Of a stretch of DNA of 64,000 nt, positions 12,395-24,069 are shown piece after piece. The stretch's first letter is position 1; each line of letters starts with the position of its first letter. The translations under genes and the position numbers were made by a program. Source of the stretch: Tetradesmus obliquus (lineage: Eukaryota; Chlorophyta; Chlorophyceae; Sphaeropleales; Scenedesmaceae); the NCBI GenBank assembly GCA_030272155.1, contig CP126199.1, positions 4,576,501 to 4,640,500 of the forward strand. Direction: 5' to 3'. The notes beneath the pieces were generated by a model that was given only the letters and a program-made list of their open reading frames with translations, was not told the DNA's origin and made no database searches.

Positions 12395-14931
12395 TCAATC
12401 CCCTTTTGTATCCTTGCGAGGTGGCAGCGCCGCCAGCCCCGTTCCCCGCGCTAACAAGTCTATACTGCTGCTGGCGCCGCTGCCGCTGTTTGTCACGCTC
12501 GGCAACCGCCCGCTGCGTGAGCCCAGCACAGCGTCCGCTACATCGCCAAAGCCAGCAGCTTGGCCGGGGCCAGCGAGTGCCGGCTGGCTTGCTGCACGCT
12601 TGATCTTCTGCACGAGACTGCTGCCCCCTTGGCTGATGACGTTGCCCAGCTGGTGCCACGCTGTGCTGCTGCTGCTGCCGGTGCTGCCTTGGTCGCTGTG
12701 CGCAAAGTTGTGCAAGCTGCGCCGGCCGTTGGGACTCGCTGCTGAACAGAAAAAGCAGGGCAGTGCAAAAAAGAAACACAGCTTGAGACAGGAGCACAAA
12801 TGGCAAGTGTTGTTCGCTGCTGCGGCCGTAGTTGAATGCGTGCATGCCTGCTGATGGCTGCCGTCAACTACGGCGGCACCGTGATAAGTCTGCAAGGAAT
12901 TACTACATGATGACATGCTTGCATGCCAATTGCGGCTCAGTTTGTCACACATGCCGCTGCTTACCACCTAGCATGCACGCACAGGCCGGCAGCTGCTGCA
13001 GTGTGGCGATGCACGCTGCAGGCTGCCTTCTGGCACGCCTCAGGCAGGCAGAGCTAGCTGAGATGGCTGGCTGGTGTCCAGGCAGCGCCTGCTGTCCCTT
13101 GAAGACTCACGTAGGCACGAGCTGGTGATCCCATTGGCGGGCAGGGCTGCCTGCGCTGCTGCTGCAGCATTCGACAGCCAGCCCACCGCAGCCTCTGCTG
13201 CGTGGGTTAGCTGAGTGGCTGCGCTGCTCGCGTGCCTGCTGCTACTGCTGCTGCCGAGGTTGCTGTCGGTCTTTGTTCGCCGTCGCACCCGGTCGCTGCC
13301 ATACCCTGCAAACATGCACCAGCACAGCAGCAATGACAGCAAAGTAGTCAGCATAATGGCTCCAACACCTGCTACACACATTCTGCTAATGCAGATGCAA
13401 GTAGATTGCCTGGCAGCTTCAGGCCTGTTGCTCAGAGTGCTACTACTGCTTTGTCCACCCACCAGCTCCCCATTTCACGCCGCTGCTGTGCTGCTACTGC
13501 CTGGGCACACAGCACCAGGTGTCCCACTGCTCACCGTATGCTGAGCTGTCCATGTTGCGCTCTATCAGCTCCACATCCCCGGGCTCCGATGATGACTTGT
13601 CGCTGCGCCTGCTGTAGGGTGTGCCAGGGTCATCTGCACACGTGGACATGCACACAATATAGAAGATGATTTTTTCACGTCACGCCAGTCTAAGCTCTGA
13701 TTGCTACATGAGCATTGTGAAGCATGCAGGCACCTGAATGGCTGAAGCACTGCTTCAAACAGGCCGTGATGTGGCACGGAGACGGGCATTAGAGCGCTGC
13801 TGACCTCACCACCTGCTGCATCACACAAAGACAGCACAGCTTGGGCTGCAGCAGCTGACATCATGCCCTGCTGCTGCTCACCGTCTACTGCTTCGCTGCC
13901 AAAGACAGACGAGCGCGACGCCGTGGGGGAGCCAGGCAGCTGCGTGATGCTGACAGTGCCAGGCGCCTTGCGCTCCTTGGCATTCAGCGATGCATCGCGG
14001 CCATAGCCCGACATCAAGCGCGCAAACAGCACCTGCGCCTCCTCCCTGCAAGCCGGCGAAGTCGAACCAGCATGTCAGCGCCAGCAATAGAGACCAACAG
14101 TTGCACTGTGCTGATGACCTTGAGGTGACAACCGCGTGCACACTAAACGTGGCTAGTGCTCATGGAACAGGCATGTGCAATGACGGAGTTATAGGGCTGT
14201 AAGTTGCACTATACCAAATTGCATGTGATGGCAGCTGCCTGTAGTAACTATGCGTGCCGCTTCAGGCTGTCCTTGCACGCTGTCAGGCTGATAATTTGTT
14301 ATCCTCACCCTATAGGCAGCTGTGCAGTGGGTATCTTGATGAACTCCCGAGCAAACATTGCGTTGTCAGAGAGGATGCCATTGGCTCGCTTGATGTCTGA
14401 CACCTGCACAAGCAGGCAGGCAACCCCGGCACAGCAGCAACTACCACGTCACACCACTGTCTATGCACAGCGCACATAGCAGCACACCCTGCTGCAGCGA
14501 AAAGCTGAAAGCTGACGCACACACTAGCCGATATGCTAAAATTACGTCAAACGTGCTGATCACGGGCAGGCATGCAACTTTGCCAGCAGCAAGCAACCCC
14601 CCATCAGGCACCAAAACACCAGCTGCTGTAGCATCGCACCGTGATGTTGTACTTGATTGCAAGTCCGGCGAGTGTGTCCATCTTGCTAACCTGTAAAGAA
14701 ATGCAGAGGGAACAGCGTCAAGCATGCCAAACGGGACAGCAACGCAGCGCAGGAAGTACCGGTAGTCCCAAGATGCTCTCCCACCTTGTGGTACACGAAA
14801 CCATCGCTTCGGGGATTTGAAGGGCCGTCAATTGTTCCATTACCGGGATTGGAGCCGATGCAGCTGCCGTCGGACGAAGGCGTCGCGTCTGTGCCTTCCC
14901 CGTTCGCTTGCCTGCCATACTCTGCTGCCAT
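12395..14931 (-). CDS. LysM-domain protein (plant intracellular-type)
   Basis: Seven exons on the minus strand: 14931-14785, 14690-14640, 14403-14309, 14045-13810, 13633-13535, 13305-13111 and 12741-12395, giving about 389 aa. The LysM domain is assembled from three exons: FVYHK, then VSKMDTLAGLAIKYNIT, then VSDIKRANGILSDNAMF ending in IKIP. This closely resembles the plant single-LysM proteins usually annotated as peptidoglycan-binding LysM domain proteins. I see no signal peptide before the domain, so it is probably intracellular. The rest is Ser/Ala/Arg-rich and looks disordered (SSSEPGDVELIERN; RRRTKTDSNLGSSSSS). The start ATG at 14931 is the first in the open frame and gives about 46 residues before the domain. 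The last intron ends in a tandem CAGCAG acceptor, so two isoforms differing by one residue are possible. The ligand is unknown. Confidence 0.85.
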
Positions 14932-15226
14932 TCGGCCACAGGGGCCTCGAGGCCCTGCTTGTACGACTTTGAATTAGTGTTTCATGTTCTCAAGCAGCGT
15001 CGGTGAGGTCTGGTCCCACCACTCGCGAGTGCTCAGGCAACAGCCTAGTGCCGGGCTGCTTTGACTGCCTCGTATGAGCTCAAATCAGTAAGTATGTAGC
15101 AGACGTAAAGGGTTTTAGAAGCACGCCCAATGAGCAAGTAAATGAAGACCTGCTCTTCAGCTCAATGCACACAGCTACTCTGTTGTCTCAAAAGCGCTCA
15201 AACACAGAGGAAAACAAACGCATATA
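14932..15226. other. Short intergenic spacer between two minus-strand genes
   Basis: This is the upstream region of the LysM gene and the 3' side of the next gene. No ORF, repeat or clear promoter motif is recognisable. Confidence 0.4.
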
Positions 15227-18200
15227 CTAGCTGATGCTGCAGATGGCTGAGTGATGACTCTGCATCAGTGCCAGGCACTCTGCTGTACCTGACCAGAACC
15301 GCCCCAGAACCTCTGTCACGCCACTGCTAAACTCTCCTATGAAAGCATGCTGACGCAGCTGCGTGGTTGCTCCTGCACTAGCAACCCAAAGGTTGGTTGC
15401 TGCAAGCATCAGCATATGCTCGCCCAATCATTTGCTGCCAAACATCTGCTGCGCTAACGGACGCGAGGACTTCAAAACCGCCATGACGACTGCATTAGGT
15501 ACGCCAGCGTTCCTTTGCCGTTCCTCACAGCCAGCAGCGCCCCAGGGCATATGCTCAACCCATCTCCCACTGGAACCTTTGCCGTCAGCTCACAAAACAG
15601 AGGCCTTGCTGCACCGCCCCTGCATCATGGCGGGCAGGCAGAGCACAAGCGACAACATGTGTGGTAGAGTCAGCATAGCCAGACAAGTGAACTTTTGATT
15701 TTGATAAGACGGCACATTGCACATGTGTAGAAAGAAGTTATACCGGCTTGTCATTCAGCTGAAATAAAACTCTTGAAAGCACACCATGCCCCTGTGTGAT
15801 CATCTCACGTCAGCAGCAAAGCCCTGCAGCCCTTTCAACCCTCCAACACCCCGCACCACACTCACACTACAACTGAACCCTTCAAACCCACCTGAATGCT
15901 GCATGCTGTGTTGAGGGCTTGCCCACCACCAGTGCAGCCTCAAAGCCTTCTGTGTCTGGTGTGCCAAACAGCCCAACACCCCAGCCCGGTTGACCGCCTG
16001 CTGGCCGTTCAGCCCAAGCTGTGGCAGTGAGCGCATCACGCACTGGCAGCACGCCTGCGGGAGCATAACAAATTTTTTTGCGGTAAATCAGCAGTAATAG
16101 GAAAACACATTGTTTGAGAAGGCAATCCTCATCCCAGGTGCTCTGCACACCATCAAACGCACCGACATTGGTTAGGTGTAACAAGCTCAAGGCGAATGCA
16201 GCTGCGTCCCCGGTACAACACCGTGCATTGCTCCAGCATGCAGCTTCTTCTCAACATCGTGTGGCACAACTTCTGCAGTTTTTGTGACGCAGGTACAACA
16301 TCACAGCTGCACCGCCTCTCTCACCTGCTATGCCCAGCAGTGTGCCAGCTGCTGCGTCACTGCCTGTACTGCTGCTGCTGCCGGGAGCCTGCACGCCCAA
16401 GAAGCGAAGCCCTGCCTGGTCAATGCCGCTGCTGCTGCTGCTGCTACCGCTGCCATCCTCAGCAGCATCTGCAGCAGCTGCTGCCTTTCTAGGTCTGCAC
16501 TTTGCAGCTATCAGTGAAAGTGAATGACCCTCATGGCCGTTCAGCTGCAGCTTTGCTAAACTGGTTTTGCCTGAACCTGCAGCAGTTGAAGCAGCAGACA
16601 CCCGGCATGTGTTTCCTGTCCGCAGCCGCATAGCTGCCACATATCTAATGGCTGGCAATGATGAGGAGCTGTGCGCAGCTTTCACGCGCTGCGCAGCACA
16701 GCAACAGCCAAGGCCAACATGCATCACATGTGCCGGCAACCTGCCATGTTGCATAAAACGCACAACCAGCTGCTCCACTGGAGTATAGTGGCGCTATGCC
16801 ACCCACCTCCCACAAAGAAGCCTGCAGTGGCAGACAGCCGCCCCCTGCTGAAGCTGGCCGCCTTGCCACTGCCCAGCCTGTCAAGCACAGACAGGCCATG
16901 ACCTTGCCGCAGCGCTGATGTGGCTCCATAGTCGGCTGTGTGGGTGGTCAGTTGGGCAAAGTCATGTACAAAGCACGGCAGAGGCACAGCGTAGACACAG
17001 CAGTGTTACGTGTCTGACATTTTTGGTTAGTTGTGGGGACTTACCCTGGGGTGCAATCACCATGCAGCAATATGCTGGGCAGTTGTTGTCACGCCAACTC
17101 CGCCAACAACATGGGTGAAATATACACCACGCACTGTCAGTGTTTAAGTAGGCAGCGTTAACAACATGTTATCTCAGGCATTATTCAGCACAGGCAGCAC
17201 ATTTCCCACCTTGGATGGGTGTGACAGCTCTGCCAATGGCATCTATACTGCCACCCAGTGGGGCTATCAGCAGCTGCAGCGACTTCTTTATCTGCACCCG
17301 GTACAGCAACTGTGCAGAAGGACACAGCACAGCAGGCCAGCAGCAGCAGGAGCGGCAATCGCACAAGAACGCTGCAGTGAGCACACATAGGGACCACAAT
17401 GCACAGCAATAGGAAACAGCTGGCCACACCGTAGCACGTCACAATCGATGTCCTTCGCAATGGCAAGTGTTGATGCTTGACTTTGCTGCTAGACTTGCTG
17501 CTTGACTATGTCAGGCCACACAGCCGTACACGACGGTGTCCAACCAGCAAGCCTGTAACCAACAGTATGTGCAGCCACCAGCCAGCCACATCCTGCTGAA
17601 GCAGACTCTCTGTCACAGTCTCACCCGCTGCAGCTGCAGCAGCGCCTGGCCACCGTGCTGTGGCATGTGTGCCAGCTCTGCTGTAATGCGCCGCTTGCCA
17701 CCAGCCAGCACAGAGTGCAGCATCAGCCGGCCATCAGCCTGGCCTGCAGCGCCTAGGCCATGCAGCATGCCCAGCGTGTCTGCCCCTTGGCTCTCCTGCG
17801 GGTAGACACAGCACAGCGACATGGGAAAGACGCAATACTGTGAAGATGGCACAGGAATACGACCACTGACAGCTATAAACAGCACTTTGCCAGTTGAGTG
17901 ATAGATGTTGCTGACCAACAGCGAAGTGGAGGGGTCGTCAGCAAGATCAGGGCGTGACAGTAAAAGCTGTTCGCCTCAGTTGCCAGGAAGAGCAACGTGC
18001 AGTGGCTGACTCCTCAAACATAAAGGTGCAGCAATCCTCTGCCCAGCCCAGTCGCCTGCTGGCGTAGCCAACTCACCCCAGTCCACGGCAGCACACCAGC
18101 AGCGGAGAACCAGCCAGTCACGCGCACAGGCGCCCGGCCCCAGCTGCTGGCGCTGCTGCCCGTTGCATTCTGCAGCTCCCAATCGTCGGCTGCCTCCGCC

Positions 18201-19272
18201 TCTTCTGCTGCTGCTTTTTCTAGGCTGTCTAGGCGTGCCTTGAACCCCAAGTGGTCTGCAAAGACCTCCCGCAGCAGCCGTTTGATGGTGCTGATGCTGT
18301 CTTTGGTGCTCAGGCCTGAGCTGCAGCTGCCGTCCGCAGCAGCCTCTTCCTGCAGCAGATAACACCGCACGAGATATGCAGACGTTCCAGTTCAGAACAA
18401 AACTCGCTCACTGCTGGTTTCTGCATCCACTGGTGTGATGCCTCTGCTGGGTTAAACTCTTTCTTGATGGCCAAAGATGCCGCCACAGCTGCTGCCGGTT
18501 GTTGCATTGAGCACATACCGCAGGACAGGTGAAGCAAAGTAACTCAAATGCACAACACAGCCTGTGACTGTCACACCTGAAGTGTCACTCAGGCTAAAAA
18601 AACTCTCTGTGCACCCACCTGCACTGCAGCTAGAGCAGCTGCCGCAGCCTGCCGAGCACTTGCTGCTTGACTGAAGCTCGACAGCAGGACTGCCAGCTCT
18701 GCTGCCACCAGCACCAGCAGCACAGGCACCGCAGCAGGCGAGGTCAGCCAGGCAAGCAGCCAGTTGCTGCTGCTGTCACCCGGCTGGCCACCACTGCTGC
18801 TCCAAGGCTGCCTAGGCCCGCCACCACTGTTGTTGCCATTGCCGCCGCTGCTGCCGTTGCCACCGCTGGGTTCGGCGCTGCTGCCGCTACTGCTGCCGTT
18901 GCCGTTGCTGACTCGTGGCTCGTCTCCGCCATTGTTTGTGCTGCCTGGTTCACTGCTTGCCCTCCTGCTGACATTTCTCAGGCATGCAGGGGTGCTCCTC
19001 AGCAGCTGCTGCGCTGTTGCAGCATGTAGCCGGTGCTGTGTCCTGACACTGCCATGCTCGCAGATGCCCACATCATGCAACTGCAGTGCAGACCCTGCCT
19101 GGTGGTGCAGTGAGGGTGGATGTGCTGCTAGCGCCCTACACTGCACTGCACACCTGCTGCGCAGCCTGCGGCAGGCTGGCAGGCCTGCGAAGCTGCGGCT
19201 GTGGCAAACTACAGTGCTGCTGCTGTTGGTGCTAGCGATGCTAGGTGTGCCGAGTAAATGTTTGGAGAGCAT
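15227..19272 (-). CDS. Unrecognised, probably chloroplast-targeted membrane protein (exons approximate)
   Basis: A chain of coding blocks on the minus strand. The first, 19272-18619, is firm: it starts MLSKHLLGTPSIAST, is rich in Ser/Arg/Ala with almost no acids like a chloroplast transit peptide, and passes through a Gly/Asn/Ser-rich linker to a membrane segment (VPVLLVLVAAELAVLL). Later blocks lie near 18510-18390, 18365-18070, 17805-17620, 17335-17212, 16950-16820, 16570-16330, 16060-15895 and 15430-15227. They include STKDSISTIKRLLREVF, an Ala/Glu coiled-coil-like patch, and short alternating-hydrophobic stretches (VGLFGTPDTEGFEAALVVG) that could be beta strands. I could not fix all splice phases, particularly exons 1-2 and the last two, and I recognise no family. 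It may be an envelope protein with a beta-rich C terminus, but that is speculation. Confidence 0.5.
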
Positions 19273-19749
19273 AGGTATTTTAGTATTAGCCAGACACGCA
19301 CTCCTGGTTATAGGCCAGGTACTGCGTCTGCCAATTCTGCTGCTGGTGCCTGTAGACAGTGATCCAAGAGGAGGATGCAAGCAAACAACTTGATCAGCAG
19401 CATAACAGGTAAGCGTGACAACTTCCGTATTTTTTGTGCTCAATTCAGCCATTAACTGAGCGATCCAGCAGTGCTCGAAGCCCTGGCACGCGAAGAAACC
19501 TGGCATGACGAGAAGAGTTTTCCGTAGCCACGCTTACACACAGAAAACAAAAAGGCCTTCGGGACTTGTGTTGTCATCGATGTATGCTTGCTGCTGTTGA
19601 TTGGCAAAGGGAACGATACAGCTTCAATCAAGCAGTTCAGTTGCTCTCGCTGCTCCTAGTTTGTGTGATCCAGTTGCTTCATCCCGCTATATCGTCACTT
19701 GAATAATCAATAAAGTACTTGGTAGCTTTGCCTTGGGCCGGCAGCAGCC
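19273..19749. promoter_or_regulatory. Divergent intergenic region between the unrecognised membrane-protein gene and PBF1
   Basis: About 480 bp separate two head-to-head genes, so both promoters must lie here or overlap the transcribed leaders. A relatively AT-rich patch (TTGAATAATCAATAAAG) lies near 19700-19716, about 40 nt upstream of the PBF1 ATG. No sharper motif is evident. Confidence 0.35.
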
Positions 19750-22700
19750 ATGGCAGCAGCTACAGCAGGCTACAAGCTAGCAGCTGCACCAAAGGCAGGA
19801 GCAGATAGCCAGGGAGTGAAGCAGCATGCTACCTGGAGCCCGTGAGTGGCTGATCAAGCAACAAATTTCCCTTATGCATGTGCTGCGTGCTTGTTGGTGT
19901 GAACATGAATTTGTTACCTGCCAAACGTCCCGTTAACGCACGCCTCAATGCTTGCTGTTGTTGCTGTGCAGGTATGATGACAACGGAGGGTGCGGACAGG
20001 CAGCAGGCACCTGCTGCGCAGCTTGGAACGTGAAAATGAACATACATCTGAGCAGCTTGGGTTCTGACAGAGCGCTGCTGGGCATGCTGCAGAGCAGAGC
20101 ATGGTGTTTTCAAATGCACACATGTGTTCTGCAAGCAGCTGCCATGCACGCTGGCGCTGCTGCTTATTGCCCGGGCTTGCTGCTTGCAGGACCTGCCTGG
20201 CAGTGGCGGGAGCAGACTACTGCATAGTGGCAGCCACCACCCGCATGTCGACAGGCTACAGCATCCTCACGCGCAGGAGCACCAAGATCCTGCAGCTGTG
20301 AGTGCTGAGAGGCTGTCGAATCAGGACCTACAGTGCAGCAGCTGCTGTAGGTGCAAGCAGCGAGCAGTCTTGTAGCCGCACAGCAGCCATGCGCGGCATG
20401 TGTTAGTATCATCATCCAGCCTGCTCCACAGCAGCAGCAATAGCGTGCAGAAACAGCATCACAGTTGCATGCCACACCTGTATGCACATTCCTTCTTTGC
20501 CCTTGCGCACGTACATGCATCGCTCTTTGAAGTCTTTTCAGCTAGCCTCATCCACCACCGCCAGTTTGTATCGAAGTCGAGCACACACATAGTTGTACAC
20601 ACAAACCCTCAAGGCACACACTAGCGCTGCTGTTCTGCATGCGTCTCTCTCTGCTGTTCAACACATATTCTGTATCGTATCCGCAGCATGGACAAGTGCG
20701 TGATCCCCTCAGCGGGCGCGCCAGGTTGACATGAGCAGCTGTGCAAACACACAACACCCCCTTACACTGCTGCTGTTGATTATCCGTATCGTTCCTTCTG
20801 TGCGTGTGTGCTGCATCTGATTGCAGCACGGACAAGTGCGTGATCGCCTCCGCGGGCTGCCAGGTGGACATGAAGGCGCTGCAGAAGCTGCTGCAGTCCC
20901 GCAACGTGATGTTCCAGCACAACCACGGCAAGCCCATGTCCTGCAAGGGCGCGGCGCAGCTGCTGAGCAACACGCTCTACTACAAGCGCTTCTTCCCCTA
21001 CTACACCTTCAACCTGTGCGCAGGCCTGGACGAGGAGGGTGAGCGCTGGCTGCTTAAAAAAGCACACACATGCATCGCATGTGCACCTTGAGTTGTATGC
21101 TGTACTGCTAGTGCTTCTTCCCCTACTACACCTTCAACCTGTGCGCAGGCCTGGATGAGGAGGGTGAGCGCTGGCTGCTTTACAAAGCACACACATGCAT
21201 CGCATGTGCACCTTGCGTTGTATGCTGTACTGCTAGCGCGGCGTTCCCTGCTACACCTTCAACCTGTGCGCAGGCCACAAAGAGGGTGAGTGGGGATGGC
21301 GGGATGGAGGTGGGGAGTGAAAGGCCTGGCTGCTGCTTACATGCAATTTGCATTGCGTGTGCATGCACATGCATGCTGCACTACAGCGCTTCTTCCCCTA
21401 CTACACCTTCAAGCTGTGCGCAGGCCTGGGCGAGGAGGGTGAGCAGGTGGGGATGTTATTTCGTATGTTACATCCCGTTCACATCACATAGTGTTGCAGC
21501 AGGTCCAGATCCGTGCATACATAGGCATGCTGCAGTAAAAGCGCTTCTTCCCTTACTACATCTTTAACCTATGTGCTGGTTTGGATGAGGAGGACGAGCG
21601 CTGCTGCGTCATAAAGCACACACATGCATCACATGTGCACCTTGAGTTGTACGCTGTACCGCTAGCGCTTCCTCCCCTACTACACCTTCAACCTGTGTGC
21701 AGGCCTGGACGAGGAGGGTGAGCGGGCAAATGCTGCACACAGCACACTTGCATTGCATAAGCATCTAGAAAAGCACTACAAACGCTTCTGGCCCTGCTGC
21801 ATGCTCAACATTTCTGAACATCTCACAAACCAAAACACAGCGATTGCTGTGTTCTTGACGCATATACAGGGGCCACTTTTGCAGCCTCACCTCGCATCCG
21901 CTCGGCTCAGCTTCAATCCCCTGTATATGTGTTTCTTGGCCACACTCTCACCGCGCTGCTGCATCAACTTTCTCGACACGCAGGCAAGGGTGCCGTGTAC
22001 ACGTACGACGCCATTGGTTCTTATGAGCGCACTGGCTACAGCTGCCAGGGCAGCGGCAAGGACCTGATGCAGCCTGTGCTGGACAACCAGCTCAAGGCAG
22101 CCAGCCCGCTGCTGGTGCCAGCACGGGTAAGCTTCTGCGGCTAGCTTTCACGTGTTGTTTTGGGGCTCTCAGCAGACGTTTAGGCTGCCATCATGTTTGC
22201 TTTTGAGGCAATTGCGTAGTGCAAGGTGGCAATGGATGGAAAGTGTGCAGTATATATTGGTGGGGCATCGTCCTGCTGAGGACGGTTGCCAGCCGTAGCA
22301 GCAGTGGCCAAGTAAGTGCCAGTGGCAAGGACTTGATGCAGCCGGTGCTGGACAACCAGCTCAAGGCAGCCAGCCCGTTGCTGGTGCCCGCGCGGTTGAG
22401 CTTGATTGCACTGTGGCTGGCTGCGATGTAAGCTGGCTGTTGTGGTGCTGGGGGCATGTACAGCAGATGTGATGTAGGGCCCTACTCGGTGAATACTGTG
22501 CAGGTGGCGGCAGACTGTTGTCAGGTATCAAGGGCTGCTCAGCCGTAACAGCATGGCCCAAAGCGTTCACCGCGATGTGCTCTGCTGTACGCGCATCTGC
22601 TGCAGCTCTGTTCAGTGTCGCATCCCTCCCCACCCCTCGCTGCACACCCCAGAACTCCACCACCACGCTGCCGCTGGAGCAGGCCATCGACCTGCCTGAA

Positions 22701-23191
22701 TACAGCCCTGCCCGCCCTTGCCACTAGTTGCTCAAGACCAACCCTTTCTCTCGCCAACGCAACCTGCTGCCGCGACCTGCTCTCCCCACCTTGTCCTCCA
22801 CTGCAGAACTCCACCACCACGCTGCCGCTGGAGCAGGCCATCGACCTTGTCAAGGACGCCTTTGTGTCGGCTGGCGAGCGCGACATCTACACGGTGCGTG
22901 TGCTTGGTGAAAGAGCACCCGCTCTATTTGCGGTTGCTGAGGTTGCTTGTGTCGCAATACACATGTTGGCCCAGGTGCTGCAATCAACGAGGGCAAAAGT
23001 ATTATTTGAAGTTTAGCCTGAGCTGACCTGCCTGCAGCTTGCTATGTCACCAGGTGTCGCATGTGCAGTAGCCAATCAACGCGCCAGTGTGTCCTCCTTT
23101 GTTCCTCTGTTTGCAGGGCGACTATGTGGAGGTGCTGATCATCACCAAGGACGGCATTCGCAGGGAGGAGCTGCAGCTCAAGCTGGACTGA
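19750..23191 (+). CDS. PBF1: 20S proteasome beta-6 subunit (PSMB1/PBF1)
   Basis: Seven exons: 19750-19841, 19972-19989, 20190-20297, 20827-21038, 21984-22126, 22807-22893 and 23117-23191. All phases agree, giving 244 aa, close to the family length. Landmarks: KQHATWSPYDDNGGT at the N terminus; YCIVAATTRMSTGYSILTRR; ASAGCQVDMKALQKLL; CKGAAQLLSNTLYYKRFF then PYYTFNLCAGLDEEGKGAVY; YDAIGSYERTGY; AFVSAGERDIYT; and a C terminus ending KLD. Beta-6 is a non-catalytic structural subunit of the 20S core particle that packs in the beta ring in cytosol and nucleus. The second exon is only 18 nt. Intron 4 holds five partial copies of the exon 4 end, and introns 3, 5 and 6 region hold others. A TGTAA near 23575 could be the poly(A) signal. 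Confidence 0.95.
20687..20727 (+). repeat. Partial copy of the start of PBF1 exon 4
   Basis: CAG-CATGGACAAGTGCGTGATC followed by a diverged segment repeats the acceptor and first 35 nt of the true exon 4 (20827 on). It lies about 140 nt upstream of it. It is a duplicated acceptor on the upstream intron side, matching the pattern seen elsewhere in the window. Confidence 0.75.
21111..21723 (+). repeat. Five partial copies of the PBF1 exon 4 end
   Basis: Each copy carries the codons for FFPYYTFNLCAGLDEEG or a diverged form, plus the GTGAGC-like donor. They lie near 21111-21165, 21236-21290, 21385-21443, 21540-21600 and 21664-21723. The flanking intronic text (AAAGCACACACATGCATCGC) is copied too. 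The copy near 21111 is nearly identical over the exon part; the others carry substitutions and small deletions. Confidence 0.9.
22318..22397 (+). repeat. Partial copy of the PBF1 exon 5 end
   Basis: Codes for SGKDLMQPVLDNQLKAAS then PLLVPAR, matching the 3' half of exon 5 (ends 22126), about 200 nt downstream in intron 5. The donor is altered (GTTGAGC), so it is unlikely to be used. Confidence 0.85.
22646..22697 (+). repeat. Partial copy of the PBF1 exon 6 start
   Basis: CCCAG then the first 40 nt of exon 6 (NSTTTLPLEQAIDL) appear about 150 nt upstream of the true exon 6 (22807-22893). The sequence then diverges. The acceptor AG is kept. Confidence 0.85.
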
Positions 23192-24069
23192 GCAGCAGCA
23201 GCAGCAAGGCGGAGCGCAAGCAGACTGATGTGTCACTATCACCCGCCAGCCATAATGCTGTCCTGGTGCCAGCTGGATGGTGGTGAATTTCATGCTGGTA
23301 TGGCGGTGAAGGTCATGCTGTTTCCAGCATGATGATCCAGCCATTCCCACTACACGTATGCTGTGCGACGTTTGCAAAGTTGGTAGTTTGTGGGTGAGAA
23401 GAGGTGGGACACGGCAGTATTGATGCCTGACGGATCAGATTGAGCATCCAATGCAGCTGCAGTGTGTGCTGCTGGCTCGTGCTGCTCTGCTGATGTCGTG
23501 AGCTGCACGCGAAAGGTTTGTCATTGCGTTTACAGGTGCTGGGCTGGACTGGTGTGGCTGGGGATCGATTCTAGTTGTAACATCTTTGTGCAACACCAGG
23601 GCTTTGGTCTCAAGTCAGCCTTCTGTGACAGAGCACAACACTTGCGTGGATGGTGGATCCATTGGTATATCACAAAAATAGCATTAGTTCTGGCATGTTG
23701 GATCAGTTAGCAGCAACGAGACGTGTCTCCAGGCACTGGGTACTCACCCAGCTCAGTGCGCACAAACCACACCAGTTGCTGCAGGCAAGCTTTTGTTCTG
23801 AACAACATCCGTTGCGTAGTTGTAGCTAAACGCCGAGCAACGTACCTGACGCTGATCAAACTTCGGGTGAGTGCGTTGCACGCCCAAGGCACTCCTGCGA
23901 GTGTCTCTCGCGTGCGCTTGCTGCGATCCTGGCTTGCATACGTATCAACATCTGCAGATAACCCGCCTTGACGTCGCTCAATCCCCTGGCTCTGCTCAAT
24001 TGCACCTGCTGCTCCATTTCACCTGGCACAACAGCAGCGGGTACACTTGCAGCAGCAGCTGGGCCACGC
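23192..24069. other. Intergenic: PBF1 3' flank and GPAT9 5' flank
   Basis: Contains a TGTAA near 23575 that fits as the PBF1 poly(A) signal. The frame of GPAT9 exon 1 stays open upstream to an earlier ATG at 23968, so the GPAT9 start could lie there. No other gene is visible. Confidence 0.4.
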
